DNA from: Petrolisthes cinctipes
Lineage: Eukaryota; Arthropoda; Malacostraca; Decapoda; Porcellanidae
Assembly: GCA_033782935.1 (NCBI GenBank)
Contig: JAWQEG010000003.1
Coordinates: 818,501 to 882,500, forward strand
Direction: 5' to 3'
Length of the DNA: 64,000 nt
The notes under the pieces were generated by a model that saw only the letters and a program-made list of their open reading frames with translations, had not been told where the DNA came from and did not search any database. Within the stretch, counting starts at the first letter, position 1; each line of letters starts with the position of its first letter. The translations under genes and the position numbers were made by a program. Positions 43,181 to 56,140 of this stretch are shown here, piece after piece.

Positions 43181-43878
43181 CTAAAGTTGAGACAAACTCA
43201 GAATCTCAATAGGCCAGCCCCCTTTCTGACTGTACTCATACGGCTGGCAGCGGTATATGTAGCACTAACAATAATTAATAACAGTATTTGAGTACCAGTA
43301 CACTAATTACTAATTTTGCTTCGTCACAAGTTTACAGTTTTCAGCAACTCATATTTCAGTTTTTTATGTGTCATTCTTTACACTGATAACGACATCAAAG
43401 TTCGGAAAATTTACATATTAGTCGGACCTTTAAATTATAATTAATTAAAATGTTTACTGGTGCACAGCGACAAGCAGTCTGCCAGGCCTTAAAACATATT
43501 GAGTCAAGGACACGCCCCCAGTACCCTGCGGGCTACTCGAGGAGAAGGTCACGGCATCCGCCACTCCAACCCATGGTAGACCACCTGGTACAGCAAGACT
43601 TGTCAGTCAGGCCCGAAATGGTGGCTTACAAACTCGTATTTCTAGAACGGATACCTAGAGTATATTGGGAGAAACTGTACAAAAATAAATGGAAAACTAC
43701 AGATATTAAAACATTCTTTTATAATTCAATGGATTTTAAAAAGTTGTTATCAGTGCCGTGGTCAGATGTCAAGTGGAAGTGTTGAGACTGCGGTACGAGA
43801 ACATTCTGTTATCCACGGCGCTGACGGGAAAGGGGGCGGGTGTGGCCTATTGAGATTCTGAGTTTGTCCCGACTGTAG
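43181..43878 (+). mobile_element. Unclassified DNA element with about 45-bp terminal inverted repeats
   Basis: Left end CTAAAGTTGAGACAAACTCA continuing GAATCTCAATAGGCCA; the right end reads inverted as CTACAGTCGGGACAAACTCA continuing identically. After a small gap both have GCCCCCTTTC. The interior holds one ORF (43450-43785). I could not read a convincing TSD, so the superfamily is open. Confidence 0.7.
43450..43785 (+). CDS. 111-aa protein of unknown family inside the inverted-repeat element
   Basis: Starts MFTGAQRQAVCQALKHIESR. A basic stretch follows (YSRRRSRHPP), then helical segments (MVDHLVQQDLSVRPEMVAYK, RVYWEKLYKNKWKTTDIKTF) and a C-terminal VPWSDVKWKC. It is the only ORF in the element and is preceded by an A-rich leader (aattaaaATG). 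I recognise no domain. The Trp/Lys-rich C-terminus and basic N-terminus would suit a nucleic-acid-binding protein, but that is a guess. Confidence 0.45.
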   Translation: MFTGAQRQAVCQALKHIESRTRPQYPAGYSRRRSRHPPLQPMVDHLVQQDLSVRPEMVAYKLVFLERIPRVYWEKLYKNKWKTTDIKTFFYNSMDFKKLLSVPWSDVKWKC

Positions 43879-44639
43879 GTAAATACCCAAATGGCAAATT
43901 GGTCTATGGTGTAATGTCGAATTATTCATAGATTAGGTGTTACTAATAATTTATGATACTGTATTAATGAGGGTGAAAGGTGAAGTGAAACCCACCTTGA
44001 TTTTGAGGATATGTTAATGATGTTTATAATACAGGAATAGAGCATGTTGCAAATGAACATTCAACATATTCTTTAGGCTAGCTAAAATCAGTACATTTTT
44101 GTGACCAATGAATAAAGATGTACAAAATCTATGTGGGTTTCCCTTCACTTTTCATGCTCATTAATACAGTATCATAAATGTATTGTAACAGCTAAACTAC
44201 GGTATGTATAATTGGACATTACATCATAGAGACATTTGTGCGTAAAGTCATCCAAGCAGGTCATCGTTTAATTTGATGCATGGAATGCAGAATCACCCTG
44301 TATAGAGTAAATAGTTTGTTGTAGTATTGTATTTTGTGTGATTGTGACCATTGTGTCTTGGGATAATCGGGGATTTGGGTTGGTGGGAAAAGACATTAAA
44401 TATATATATTTGGTTGTTATATTATATTGATAGCATGCCATCCATGTTGAAAATTGGGAAATACGTCTCAGGTTTTAAGAATGCTAAATTAAAATTAATG
44501 TCTTTTCAGTTACTGAATACGAGTTAATTATTTTAATATTATGGAACTAGTCAGATCAGACCCGGCCTGACCTAACCTAACCAGGACAGGGACAACCTGC
44601 CCTCACCGAACCAGGGTAATCTACTGGGACTTAAGGGAT

Positions 44640-45340
44640 GCGGAGCCTTTAGTGCCAGGGATACACAAAGGAAGCAGAAATACAGAAAGTAAGGTCAGAG
44701 TATCCTGTGAAATGGGTCACACACACAAATATCACTCCCCCTTTCAAGCCAACAAAATTCCAGCTCCCCCCCACCCCCCCAAGATCTTGCATCCATGACC
44801 TAAGTCCCTTCACTTAGCCTTGGTAAAAGGAGATATTCCATAGACTTTCAAGTTAAAACCAGGTTGTCAGCCCTAATGTACAGCTACAATCCACCCGATA
44901 TTTATTATTATTCCACCGACACTTTCCTTTCATCATAGTAAATATCTTGGTAATAAAGAACAACACATGTATGAATTTGCATCACCTCATTATAATAATT
45001 GAGGGGGTTGAGTTGACGTAAGGTTTCATATGATTATATTTTGATATATTGATTTATTTGCACAATGGAAGGAAAGTGTTGGTGATTATTTGATTGTGGC
45101 TGTACACGTCTTGTGAATTTCTTCCACTCTTGTCTATCATGCACCAGTTCTTTTGCTTCGTTTATATTTATTCCACTCTTTATAACACAATCATTCGCCA
45201 TTCTTGGTTTTCCCTATCTTCTCCACCCCTCAAAATCACTCATGCACATGTTTCAACACTCTTGTATCATCCATTTTTTCCTCATGCCCATACCACCATA
45301 CATTACGCACTCATAAACTTAGTGGATAATTAGGGTTTAC
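44640..45340 (-). pseudogene. LINE 3' region, decayed copy
   Basis: Shares long blocks with 58535-59000: GTGCCAGGGATA, GAAGCAGAAATACAGAAAGT, CATCCATGACCTAAGTCCCT, TTAAAACCAGGTTGTCAGCC, then the RT C-terminal coding tail read on the minus strand. It contributes no intact frame. Ends near a TAGGGTTTACTGTACA motif. Confidence 0.65.
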
Positions 45341-46842
45341 TGTACACAGTAAGATATAAAGTTTTCTTGCAGAAATCATGATATCTCATCCATCTGTAAA
45401 GGTGAAATACTTTGTGTTTTGGGTTGTTCTATATATTTAGTACCGTATTATTGCGAGGAATGAAACTTCAGTTATCCAAATCTAATGCAACATGACCAAA
45501 TTAGGCCATATTTATAACAGGAAATAATCTCTGAGGTTTGGTGTGGTTAGGTTAGGTTTGGGTCAGTTAATTACCACCTAATATTGTGGTTAAGAATGAA
45601 GAAAGAATAAAACAACTAAAAATATTCAGGAAAGCTATAAAAAGTTGGAAGAAAAAATAGAACATGTCTTGACTCCTATTATATGATTCACACCAACTTA
45701 TTTAAAATTGCATATAATGATTTACCCCATGACCTTATAATCACCTTCATTAAATATTTAGCTGTATAGAATCATATTGTGTGTCATGAAAAAGTAGTAA
45801 ATGTAGCTTGAGATTTCATAAATTTTTCCTTGTGTATAAATAAATTGTATATGGTACACCTCTTAAGTTAAAATTAAAATGTGAGGGGCTAATGGGTTTT
45901 TAGGTCGTATGTATTAACATTCATGATGTTAATGATGGCGTGATACTGATATGACGAGGCCTCCATAGACATACCACAGAGCCGTCGTGCTGGTACCACA
46001 CCATCGTACCGGTACCACACCATCCTCACTGCTATGAATGCTCTTCGCTACAGGCTTGCTGTAAATGCAGAAGCTCGAGTTACCTACTACCACAATCCTG
46101 TCAGCTCGTCTTCTTCTGTACTGTCACACAACATCCTATTGTACAGTAATCCTTTGTTTTCCACTATTATGGATGTTTATTGCACTATTTGTAATGAATC
46201 TGTGTACAGTAAACCCTATTTGTACAGTACATTACACACCCATAAACCCAGTGGAGAATGAGGGTTTTCTGTACAGTATGTACAGTAGATTCATAGTGAA
46301 CGGTATGATACATGCCCATAACAACAATGGAGAATGAGGGCTTTCTGTACTTTGATGTTGGTAAATTGGAAAGTCAACTGATTCCTTCAAACCATGCCAT
46401 GGAACAGATCCCCTATTAGTCCCATTGAAGGTGTCTGTTTTCTGGCATAGTTAAGGTGGCGGCACACTGGGCAATTCTGGCTAGCATGCTACTTGCTTTT
46501 GCTACCGGCTTTGTGTTTTGCTAGCCAAAACGAGTAGCAACGAGTAGTTGCTAGAGAAAATGGATTGCGTGCTGGGAGAAATGAATAGCAAGTTTTGCTG
46601 CTCAAATGAGTAATCATCAGTGTTGTTTATATACCAAGGAAAAAAATATTGAGCATGCAAATCATTGTTTGTACATTAAAATAGTTAGTTCCTGTAGTTA
46701 ATTGACTCTGTAAATCTATTAAAGAATTATATGAAAAGCACGAATTAGGAATTCAGTTTTCTATTGACCATCGCAGTAGTAGACTCGCGCCTGTTTTGTA
46801 AACCTAAACAAACGCCCGACTGCCCCGATAAAGTATTCCAGA

Positions 46843-47677
46843 ATGTCTTCATGTGCCTCTGAATAAAAAAAAAAGGTTAAATGGAAATCAGAGCATGTGT
46901 ATATGCTATTAGAAATATGCAGAGAATTTCCAATATTGTGGGATCCTGGACATGACCAGTACTGTACAGCTGGACATTACACATCTAGCAGCAATCAACT
47001 TAACATCAGGTATTTATCTTGAGTTTTTTTTATTTTCCCATTATAACTTAGATCAGAGGTCCCAAAACAATATCATACTAAAGATTCCCAAACACGATGA
47101 GCCTCAGCCTATTAATCCCATGCAGATCCCAGTTGGGGAAATTCTGACTACACCTTTTCACCCTCAAAACAAAATAAAAGAATTGAAGTTTAATTTAAAA
47201 CAACTAATGATTAATTAAGAACAACAGAACTTCAAATTAAAACACCTGAAGTTAAATTTTTTTTAAACATCTGAAGTTTCGTTTTAAAGAACTGATATAT
47301 AATATAATTAATAATATAATTAATTGATTGTAGACTAATATATGTATGTGTGATTTGTAATGTAAAGATTTCCTTAAATAATTACAATTACATAAACATA
47401 CTGGAAAAATTTGACATAATAATAACTGTGATTCCTTTACTGTCCGTCAATAAAGTAAAAACAAATCCCGTGTGATTTACAATAAAAAAAAGGTAAATAA
47501 AATAAATTATCAAAATGCATATGCACTCACATTTAAATTGGCTATGTTAAGATTAATGTGGCTCTTATTTTTCAGAGGATGTTCAGGCCAAGTTTGCTAC
47601 TCTCAAGGGATCCTTTCAACGAGAGGTGAAGAAGATCTACAACACCGAGGGGGGTCTAGTGGGGGTGTACGGCCAAA
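46843..47677 (+). pseudogene. MADF-domain DNA-binding protein of Harbinger 2, two exons
   Basis: Exon 1 (to about 46975) contains KVKWKSEHVYMLLEICREFP then ILWDPGHDQY, the first half of a MADF domain (Leu-rich helix, then P-x-LWD). Exon 2 (47576-47677) follows a TTATTTTTCAG acceptor and reads DVQAKFATLKGSFQREVKKI then YNTEGGSSGGVRPK before a GTGAG donor, the second MADF helix and loop. MADF proteins of Harbinger elements bind the transposon ends and help transposase enter the nucleus. A TAA lies between the nearest Met (46843) and the domain, and later exons are not recognised, so it is probably dead. Confidence 0.7.
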
Positions 47678-49389
47678 GTGAGAATTTTTTTATAGGATTG
47701 GGATACGAAGACCGTCTTGGGGACGCTTGGTATCGGCGGACAAAAACTGACATGGATATGTAATAACTGTGTTTTTCGTCAAGCACGGAATTGGGAAGCT
47801 AAAAGAAAGTGAATACAGTATCTGTGGTACTTGAAATATTAAACACACATGCTTAATAATCTAAATTTGCAATGCAGTACAATAATTACCTCTCCCTATA
47901 TAAAGGTAGCAACGTTATAGAATTAGTCAGACCTAACCTATCCAAATCTGGACCGGGTCAAACCACCCCAAAACTATCAAAACTTAGATAAAGAACTTAT
48001 ACCTTTAACACTATTCGCTAAAGTTCTCCTCAATTTTGATTCCTATATGCCTCTTATGTATTACCTAGGCGAGCATAAATTTTGATAGGTGAGCATATGA
48101 AAAAGAATTATAAACCTACAATTTTGTTATATGCCATAATATCACTTTTGTGTGCCTTTAAGCCTGCTATTAAATTGCAATTAGTTTGATGGAAGCCTTC
48201 TTTGTGCTGAACTAGCTTTATTATACAGCTTGTTGCACTTAAAATTCATATATGTTCACTGTCTTCATGTCCTTGTGATTCGCCATTTGCATTATTTACA
48301 TTTCCCAAGAACAGGCAAGCTGCCCCAATCACTGCTCTAGACCTTGCTTGCTTGGATACGAAGACGGTCCTGGTTTCAGCGGCTGTACGCATGGATCATC
48401 TTCGTATCCCTTTGGCCGACAAAAACAGTACTACGCACCAAATCTTGGTTTCATCCAAGCAATCTTCATATCCAATGGAAAACAAAAAGACGCCTCAGAT
48501 TAGCAATTCCCAATACATGATTTAACCTACCTCTGATAGGCAGGCACATGTGATTCATTTGCTGTGATATTTATTAAATAGTACAACACTTGTGATACTA
48601 TATATTAAACAGTATTTTCAAAACTTTTCTGTACTTTCCTTAACCATGTATTCTGTATTTAAGAAATTTCACCTATCACATTGAATAATTTATTAGATAA
48701 TAGAAGTTAAGAAAATTCAAGCCAAGCAAAATAAAATTTTGTATTGTATCTAACCAAGGCACAACAATAATGTATATAGTATGCTCATATTTTAATTCTG
48801 TAAGTTGAAGACAAGGACCAAAATGCATTTTATGCAACAGAACAATAGGTCTGTGATGAAACATGTACATTTCAACCTAGGAGAATGGAATTATAAATGG
48901 GAGTTTGACACACAAACATCTATTGATGGAGGTGAAAGGCTGTTTGGGAATTTATTATGTATTTTCCAAATAATAAGGAATAGAGTCACATTGTATTCCA
49001 CCTAAACAAAATGCACATACTGTACCAGTGGCCTTTTCTGCATGTCTTTATCAGAGCTATGTTTTCCCATATTTTTTGTCTCGCAATATTTTTGTGTTCT
49101 ATTATATATATATATATAGAAAGAGAGAGAGATCGTGGTGAGAGGAGAATAGTCATGTTCAGGGAAAATTTAGTGTTGAGAAATTAATAAATCATGAAAA
49201 ATAGGGGAGCCTAACCTAACCTACAGTATAGTCATTTTTATGAATACTAATTTTCACAGCTAATATGGCCTCAAAATTCTGTATTCGAGCAAAATAATAC
49301 TATCAAATGCAATAAATAAACATCTAGAAATATATATTTACATGACTCAAACTACATTAACTTTAAAAAGCACATAATATAATTGCAAA

Positions 49390-50050
49390 ATAGATATTAT
49401 TACAGAATGGTCCAAAATCGTGGGTAATGATACTAAAATATACAATATAGTGAATGAAGTACTTCTATACTAATTCCATGAAAAGTGTGTTAGAATGGTC
49501 CAAAATAGTGGCTAATGATACTAAATTATACAATATAGTGAATGAAGTACTTCTATACTAATACCAAGAAAAGTGTGGGTATTTATTGAAAGAATTACCG
49601 TTTTGTAGCAGTGTTGCCAGATCCGGCTAGGTTCCAGTACTTTGCCCCGGTCATTTTCTGTACTTTACCAAGGTTATTTCCCAGTAGTTTGCCCAAGTTA
49701 GGTCCCGGTAGTCTGATGCAGTTAGGTTAGGTCAGGCTAATTTCAAAATGCCCCATTTGAGCCCTATCTTGGAAATGGGGCATTTGCGGAGAAAATGCCA
49801 TAGAAGAAAATAGTCTTAGAATGGTCTGAATAAGTGGGTAATGAAGGTAGAAAAACCGTACCCAATAACGGTAATTCATTCAATATTTATCAAAGTGTGT
49901 TAGAATGGTCCAAAATAGTGGGTAATTATACTAAAATATACAATATAGTGAATGAAGTACTTCTATACTAATACCATGAAAAGTGTGTTAGAATGGTCCA
50001 AAATAGTGGCTAATGATACTAAAATATGCAATATAGTGAACAGTACTAAT
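49390..50050. repeat. Miniature elements of the 41030-43180 family
   Basis: Contains three copies of TTAGAATGGTCCAAAATAGT / AATATAGTGAATGAAGTACT and one GCAGTGTTGCCAGATCCGGC...CCCGGTAGTCTG block, nested in Harbinger 2. Confidence 0.8.
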
Positions 50051-50499
50051 GTAAATTTACCTCTAAACTTTCACTAGACACTAGTATTTTCACATGACAG
50101 CATATTAGGTTAGATATAATAAAAGCAATGCAAAGAAATACAATGTTACAAATATTATGTACAGTATAAGTTTAGTACTCACACATACGAGTGATTTTAT
50201 TCCTGTGTATTTTCGGTACCGTATTTTCTACTGGAGTTATAATAAATTTTTAATGTCTTTGATAGAATTGGATATAGAAGTAAATTTGCTTGTTTACATT
50301 ATTTTTACTTCAATATTCTTTGTAAAGTTGGCAAGATTGGTGGGACACGGGATGTTTTGTTGTCATTCTCGCTGGCTGCTGGCGCTAGCTGCTAGCCAAA
50401 GTCGCTAGCAAGTTATTACCTGTGTGACGGATAGCAAGTTTTTGCTAGCAAAGCAAGTAGCATGCTAGCCAGAATTGCCCAGTGTGCTGCCACCTTTAG

Positions 50500-51720
50500 G
50501 AGTAATCACTTGACTTTCCATTTCACCAAGAGATTCTCTCCTTAATGTAGCATTGTTTTCTCAATATTGATTACCATTTCATTTTTTAATGGCAAAACAC
50601 TGTCCTTTGTTAATTCAGAACAGGACTTAAGACAGGGTTGGCAATTTACCATTGTTTTATTTTATTTTTTTTCTGAAAAGCTCATTAAAAAAGAAAAAAA
50701 ACACAGTTTTGCCCCCCCTTTTTTTTTTCTCTCTCCAGAATAATATATGTAATAACATTCTCTACTTTAAATTATTGAATACTAGTACCAGTATTATAGC
50801 ACACAATATTAACACAAAATCTTAGATACTTGATCTTATTCTACTTGATTGGTTGAGAAAAGACTATTAAGCATTGTCAAGTATCTATAATCTTTTACTG
50901 TATTATGAAAGAATTATCATCACAAAACTTGAGGATTTTGCAAGTAAGAATGTTCTTTTAGACTTAATAGAGAATGTACCTCTATTTTTGTAACAGCTTA
51001 TATAACTAATCTTTTTGCTTCCATTTGATATTTTTGGCTTCACAATATCATATGTTATTCAAATACCTATACAACAAAATATTTTTTTCAAGTGAGGATG
51101 CCTATTTCTTATTCAATGAAAAAATATCTCACTAACATGAAATTGTGAGATATATGGACAGATAGATATTAATGTTTTTCCTTACTTCAAAGAAGAAAAA
51201 AAATTGTAGGATTTTTTACCATTTTAAATATATATTTTATAGCTTTCTTCCTCAGTATAATTTGAGATTTGTTTCATAATTTGCAACTTTGTTGTTCCTG
51301 ACCTCAATTATAAGTATATTTCTTTTCCTCACTAACAATAAAAAATATGAAAATATGAAGACAATTATTGGCAAATTCTGAAGCATTGAATCGACAAATA
51401 GCTATATAGGATATGTTTGTTTGTTACAGTATGTTTAGCTGATAATGATCACATCACAGGTAATGTTATTTACTTTTCTTCATCACTTTCATCATCTCTG
51501 TCATTCACTGTCAATTGCAAATGCTTGTAAATTTTTACAAGCTTTGTGGTCTTCTCCTCCCTGGATGATTGTTTGAAAACAAGAATTTTAATTGGACTAT
51601 TCTTTATTATATGTACCGGTAACGCAATTTTATTTTATTTATGGTATATATATTTATATATTTTTTTAAATAGTTGGCTTGGGTTTTTTTCAAAAGCGTA
51701 TTTTTGCCAACCTTGACTTA
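50500..51720. other. AT-rich region without recognised gene
   Basis: Homopolymer-rich, with short ORFs only. Confidence 0.4.
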
Positions 51721-51727
51721 AGGGAGT

Positions 51728-51900
51728 ATCGTAATACTATTATGGTGCATTAGACCACCTTGTTGATTCCTCCAAAGTTTGCCGGGATACAGGACCAGAT
51801 GAACATATATAATGGTGACCTGTTGCTTGGAATAGTTTGAGAGAATCAGTTGCTCCAGATTTCCCAACAATGTACTACAGTATTGTATCCCATTAAGACC
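51728..51900 (-). repeat. Miniature repeat with TTGATTCCTCCAAAGT arms, copy 1
   Basis: About 160 bp, with internal inverted arms TTGATTCCTCCAAAGTTTG and CCTGTTGCTTGGAATAGTTT. Related copies are at 56595-56735 and 57045-57195. Confidence 0.65.
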
Positions 51901-52820
51901 ACTCTGTACCATTTATGAAGTGTAGGACTAAGAGAATTATTGATTTTTCATTATTTCAGGTGCAGCTGGATAGCCATTAAAGGGAATCTACAGCATGCAT
52001 TCATCAACTCAGGTACAGAATTTATATTTGTATGTTACAGTAATCCTATAGATAATCATGTACTGTACAATTGGCAAAATATGAAGTGTGACAAATCTAT
52101 ATGGAACGTTAACTATATTAACATCCACAACTATTTGTTGGGACCATAAGTATGTAACTCAGAAGGATATGTATGTACTGGACATTTCCTTTTGAATTAC
52201 TTATGATCCCTACAAACAATTATGGACATTAATATGCTTAACATTCCATCTAAGTTGTTGCAATTCATATTTTACCAACTGTACAGTTGGCCATATAAGA
52301 TGATTAAATTTAGCACTGTCCTTTTACTATAGCTCAATAAATCACTTAGTGTGTATTGTAATAAATAACAAAAGCCTGGGATAATATTTGATGGTCTTCA
52401 ATGAAGGTATGAGTGTAAGATGAAGTTGTGGATACAAGTATTTATTCATTGTATATTGAGGGATTACCAGACAATTTATTACACTATTTTTTATACACTG
52501 AAGGTAGCCTTAGGTAATCATGTAACAACGCACCAAGTATTACTCCTGTGGGGATAATCCAAAGGAGAAGCTGTTGGCCTAAGCCATACACAGATCTTTG
52601 AGTTGGATTAGGAATACTGTTGAATGCATAGTGCTGTACTACCAGTAAGTGCATTTTTTCGACTTTAATAATCTTGTATTAAATACATTCAAGCACTTTA
52701 CACTAATGGCAGTGACAAATCTGTTACACGTAATAACTATAGTAATTATGTATGTTACACAGGTTGTCTGAGTGTAGTGCATTATGTATGCAATATATTT
52801 AGAGCTGCTTTATCCTATGG
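51900..52820. other. No gene recognised
   Basis: AT-rich, short ORFs only. Confidence 0.4.
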
Positions 52821-52827
52821 TTCTTAA

Positions 52828-53460
52828 CCCCTCCGGGACGGGCCAAGAATGGAAATACGTTCTGTGGTTCTGGGCGCAATACTAACTTTTACCCTGCCTG
52901 TCCGGGTATTTCCCGGAAAATCACTCTACTTCTCTTACTCCCTACGTCTAGACTACAATACTGAACAACTTAAATTTGATTGTGTACTCACCATCAACTC
53001 CTCCTCTTTCCATTAAAACCAACCCCAGCTCTCTAGGACACTCCATTGCCGAGAAATCAAGTGAGGAATGGAGGTCACTTTTCCCGTGAGAGCGAGGCTG
53101 CGTTCGCTTTGTGAGCGTGGCTGTGACTCAATCTAGCTGGTTGCACCCGCGGAGTGGAGGTTACAAGAGAGGTTTCGCCCGGCAGCGCGGTAGGATACAC
53201 CGAATCGAACGAGCCCGTATTTTCTTCACTACGCCCAGCCATTGTCACGGTCAAGCACACACTGATTGAATGTGGGGATGAAAAGGTCTGGTGGTGAAGT
53301 ATAGCCAGATCAAAAAAAATCCCGACAAATTTGGCGTTTTTCCCCATAAATTACCAAAAGCGGGATTTCCCGCTGCCCGGACTCTGTCGACAGAGCGGGA
53401 TTTCCCGCTGCCCGGCCTCTGTCGACCGAGCGGGAAATCCCGCTGCCCGGACTCTGGGGG
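52828..53460. mobile_element. TTAA-flanked miniature element (piggyBac-like)
   Basis: Flanked by TTAA (52824-52827 and 53461-53464). Termini CCCCTCCGGGACGGGCC and, inverted, CCCCCAGAGTCCGGGC are weakly complementary. TTAA duplication is characteristic of piggyBac (also of some Kolobok elements). No transposase. A second copy of the family is split across 59644-59764 and 63543-64000. Confidence 0.65.
53354..53458. repeat. Tandem 37-bp units with CGGGAAATCCCG palindromes
   Basis: Three units of AGCGGGATTTCCCGCTGCCC plus GGACTCTGTCGAC, forming the right end of the TTAA element. Confidence 0.85.
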
Positions 53461-53889
53461 TTAATTATGTGTGCTGCCAAATTTGTCAAAACAATTAAAA
53501 TAATTTCCCTCGGCTTGTGCACGTTCAGTTGATAATATCAAGATGTTTCTCAAACTGTCACTAGTCATAGATTTTCAGAGAAATTTTTTAACTAAACATT
53601 TTTTTGAAATACTTTTCTTCAGTGAAGCAGTGATAACAGGAAGAGTTAGAGACTTACAGCTGTTAATAATAACTTGTACAAACAGTCCAATGCAGCCGTA
53701 TAAGGACAGGAATGACAGGAATTGTACGATTGTTGAATTTGTTGAGCTTCTTTTGTAAGTAGTTTCTTCACAAGTAGTATTTCATGTCATAAGTCATAGC
53801 AATTGACAAGAGTATGTAATTGTAAATGCCTCCAAATCTTCACACAAGAATATCTGTCCACAGCAGAGTTGTAATTCAACAGAAAATTA

Positions 53890-54221
53890 CACCTATCCCC
53901 CGGCTATCGCGTGAAATTGGCTAACAACTAAGCGCGCAATAGCCGAAACCGCAACAGCCGGAACTAAGAACCTGTGGGAAATTGCATTTTTGTAACCTGG
54001 TTCCCCACCTTTATTCCTATAGAAAATGAAAATAAACTTTTTCCCTGTAAAAAGGGGTACACAGTTAATAATTCATTAGTAAAACTGTTAAACAAAGCCT
54101 GTACATCATGTAATAGGGGAAAAAATAGGGGTTATGGGTGGAAAAGTGCGCTATAGCCTGGATCGTGCAGCATATCAGGTCTGAGCGATAGCCAGATCGT
54201 GTGATAGCCGGGGGATGGGTG
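53890..54221. mobile_element. TA-flanked MITE (332 bp)
   Basis: Ends CACCTATCCCCCGGCTATCG and, inverted, CACCCATCCCCCGGCTATCA are flanked by TA on both sides (53888-53889 and 54222-54223). More CGATAGCC motifs lie inside. TA duplication fits a Tc1/mariner/pogo-derived MITE. Non-coding. Confidence 0.8.
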
Positions 54222-54530
54222 TACACATGAAGTTTTCAAAAAACAACAATATATGGCCCTAATCAAACAGTGTAGGCTTTCATAGAAGATGCTGATATGC
54301 TGTACATGACTTGGATGTGAAGATCTTTTAAGGGTTTGAAGGATTACTGAAGGGTTGTTTAGAGACTACAGTGTGTTATGACAGCATGTGTAAGACAGAC
54401 TCCTTGGCAATAACAGTGTTAAAAATATTATACACTTGGCCGGTGAACTCCTAGATTTTGAGGTCTGAGGTTTCAGTCTCCCTAACTTATGGGTAAATCC
54501 GGCACTATCTATAGTATACTGAAACTAAAG

Positions 54531-54640
54531 TACAGTAAACCCTCAATATAATGAACCTCACTATAGCAAATTTCAGATATAACAACTTTTTTTTTCTGGC
54601 GGAACAAACTAAAAATTTACCGAAGTTTGTTCGGTATGTG
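54531..54640. repeat. pogo/Tigger-like terminal fragment
   Basis: TACAGTAAACCCTCAATATA followed by ATGAACCTCACTATAGC resembles pogo-type ends. Similar short termini (TACAGTAAACCC, GGGTTTACTGTA) occur at 45332 and 46205. No matching right end found. Confidence 0.4.
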
Positions 54641-54649
54641 CGATGAATG

Positions 54650-55640
54650 GGATGATCTGAGCGAACATGTGTCTTTGTTTACAACTTTACTGTATGTCTT
54701 TGTTAAGTCTACAGTGCAGTAAGTGACTAAGGGTGGTATTATTAAACCACAAAATAGCTTCGCATAGCGCACATGATTGCAGTACACGTTTCACCTATTG
54801 AGCGACAAACCCCTAAATCAGCACCTTATATTATATTGTGCGTGATGCTTTCCACCGAGCGCATTTTTGTAGCCAAGAGTGGCCCAAATCCGCAGCCGTG
54901 TCCTGAAGCACGTCAAAATCTGGTTTCTGTGTGACACTAACACCTCCTCCAAACCCACGCTACCACCAGCCGCTCCCCCCAGCCACCTCCTCCCTCTCAC
55001 TCCCTCATGGGGGCTGCCTCGGACCCAGAAAAAAACACATCAATTCTATTTTTATCATGTGAGTTAACTTGTCTTACTACTGTTATTATTGGCTAAAGAC
55101 AATTTGTATATGTAAATTTTATTATTATTTCTTCCTGTTTGAGGTATCATATGTTAAAACAAGCTAAACTTTCATGATATATCATAAATTTTCCTATTAA
55201 TCTTTAGTCCCCAAGTACGAGGAAAATCCACTTGTAATGTAATTATTGTAAAGGCCAGTGACATGTGTACTTGTGGGGATCACTGCATATAAAAGCTGTG
55301 TAATCCAACTTACAAAGGCAGAGAAGACTGTGTTGCCTATTGTCTTACTAGTGAGAGATGATGGTGTGGTGTGAGGCCAGTGAAGGGCTGAGTTATGCAG
55401 CCGCTGAGCCAGGCTGTACTAACCTGTCTTGTAAGGTACTTGTCCAAATTGGCAGGTGTGGTTATTTACCAAGCAATGAACTGCATTACTACATAACTTG
55501 TCTGCCCAGGAGAGCTGACTTTATTCTCTGTGAATATTAGCCATCCTCCACACAGCTAGAATAAAGTTTGTTGTAGGATCTGGTTACTTTCTAGTGGATT
55601 TGACGAGATCTGCTCACATGGATTTTTGAGTTGTACTGCA
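54650..55640. other. No gene recognised
   Basis: Only short ORFs; the Pro-rich one at 54879-55067 shows no family motif. Confidence 0.35.
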
Positions 55641-55649
55641 ACCGGAGGC

Positions 55650-56050
55650 TTTTTTTTTTTTTTCTACTGCTGTGTGGACCGCCAGCACACGGGAGTGCAT
55701 AATCCCTTTGCATGCAGCAGTCTAAACTCCCTCCCCCTTATGGTCCCTTCAGGGCTGGTCTCGTGGAAGGTGCGGCCCCACTTGTAGCTTCTGTGGTAAC
55801 GTGGACTTAGACCCACAGCACTGGCTGTTGGATCAAATACCTTCCTCCCCATCTCCCCAGCAATTGGAGGCCCCCAGACTCCCTGGTCCAGTAAGCTCGT
55901 CCCATCTCCCTGGGATATGCTTCGGTAATCCAGGCATATAAGGCCAGCCCTTTCTTTAGTTTAATTTGTTTTTTCACTGCGACCAGAGCGTACCGGGGGT
56001 CTGTGGGGCAGGAGGCTATTCTGCCCTGGGAGAACAACAACAACAACAAC
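55650..56050 (-). mobile_element. Retroposon-like segment with poly(A)-type tail
   Basis: On the minus strand a GC-richer body, starting after a (GTT)n run (56032-56050), ends in an A15 tract (55650-55666). The structure suggests a SINE or 5'-truncated LINE copy. No internal RNA polymerase III boxes were clearly seen, and a target duplication is not obvious. Confidence 0.45.
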
Positions 56051-56140
56051 GCCCATAAACCCAGTGGATAATGAGATTTTATGTACAGTACACAGATTCA
56101 TAGAAAAAGATACAGAACGCACCCATAACACCAGTGGAAA

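Larger units (their letters stand above)
46454..50495 (+). mobile_element. PIF/Harbinger DNA transposon 2
   Basis: Ends AGGTGGCGGCACACTGGGCA (46454) and, inverted, AGGTGGCAGCACACTGGGCA (50495). The inverted repeats extend about 48 bp through ATTCTGGCTAGCATGCTACT. A 3-bp TSD TTA flanks it (46451-46453 and 50496-50498), as expected for Harbinger. Inside are two MADF exons but no recognisable transposase. A CCCGGTAGTTTGCCC-type miniature-element pair is nested at 49390-50050. Confidence 0.82.
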
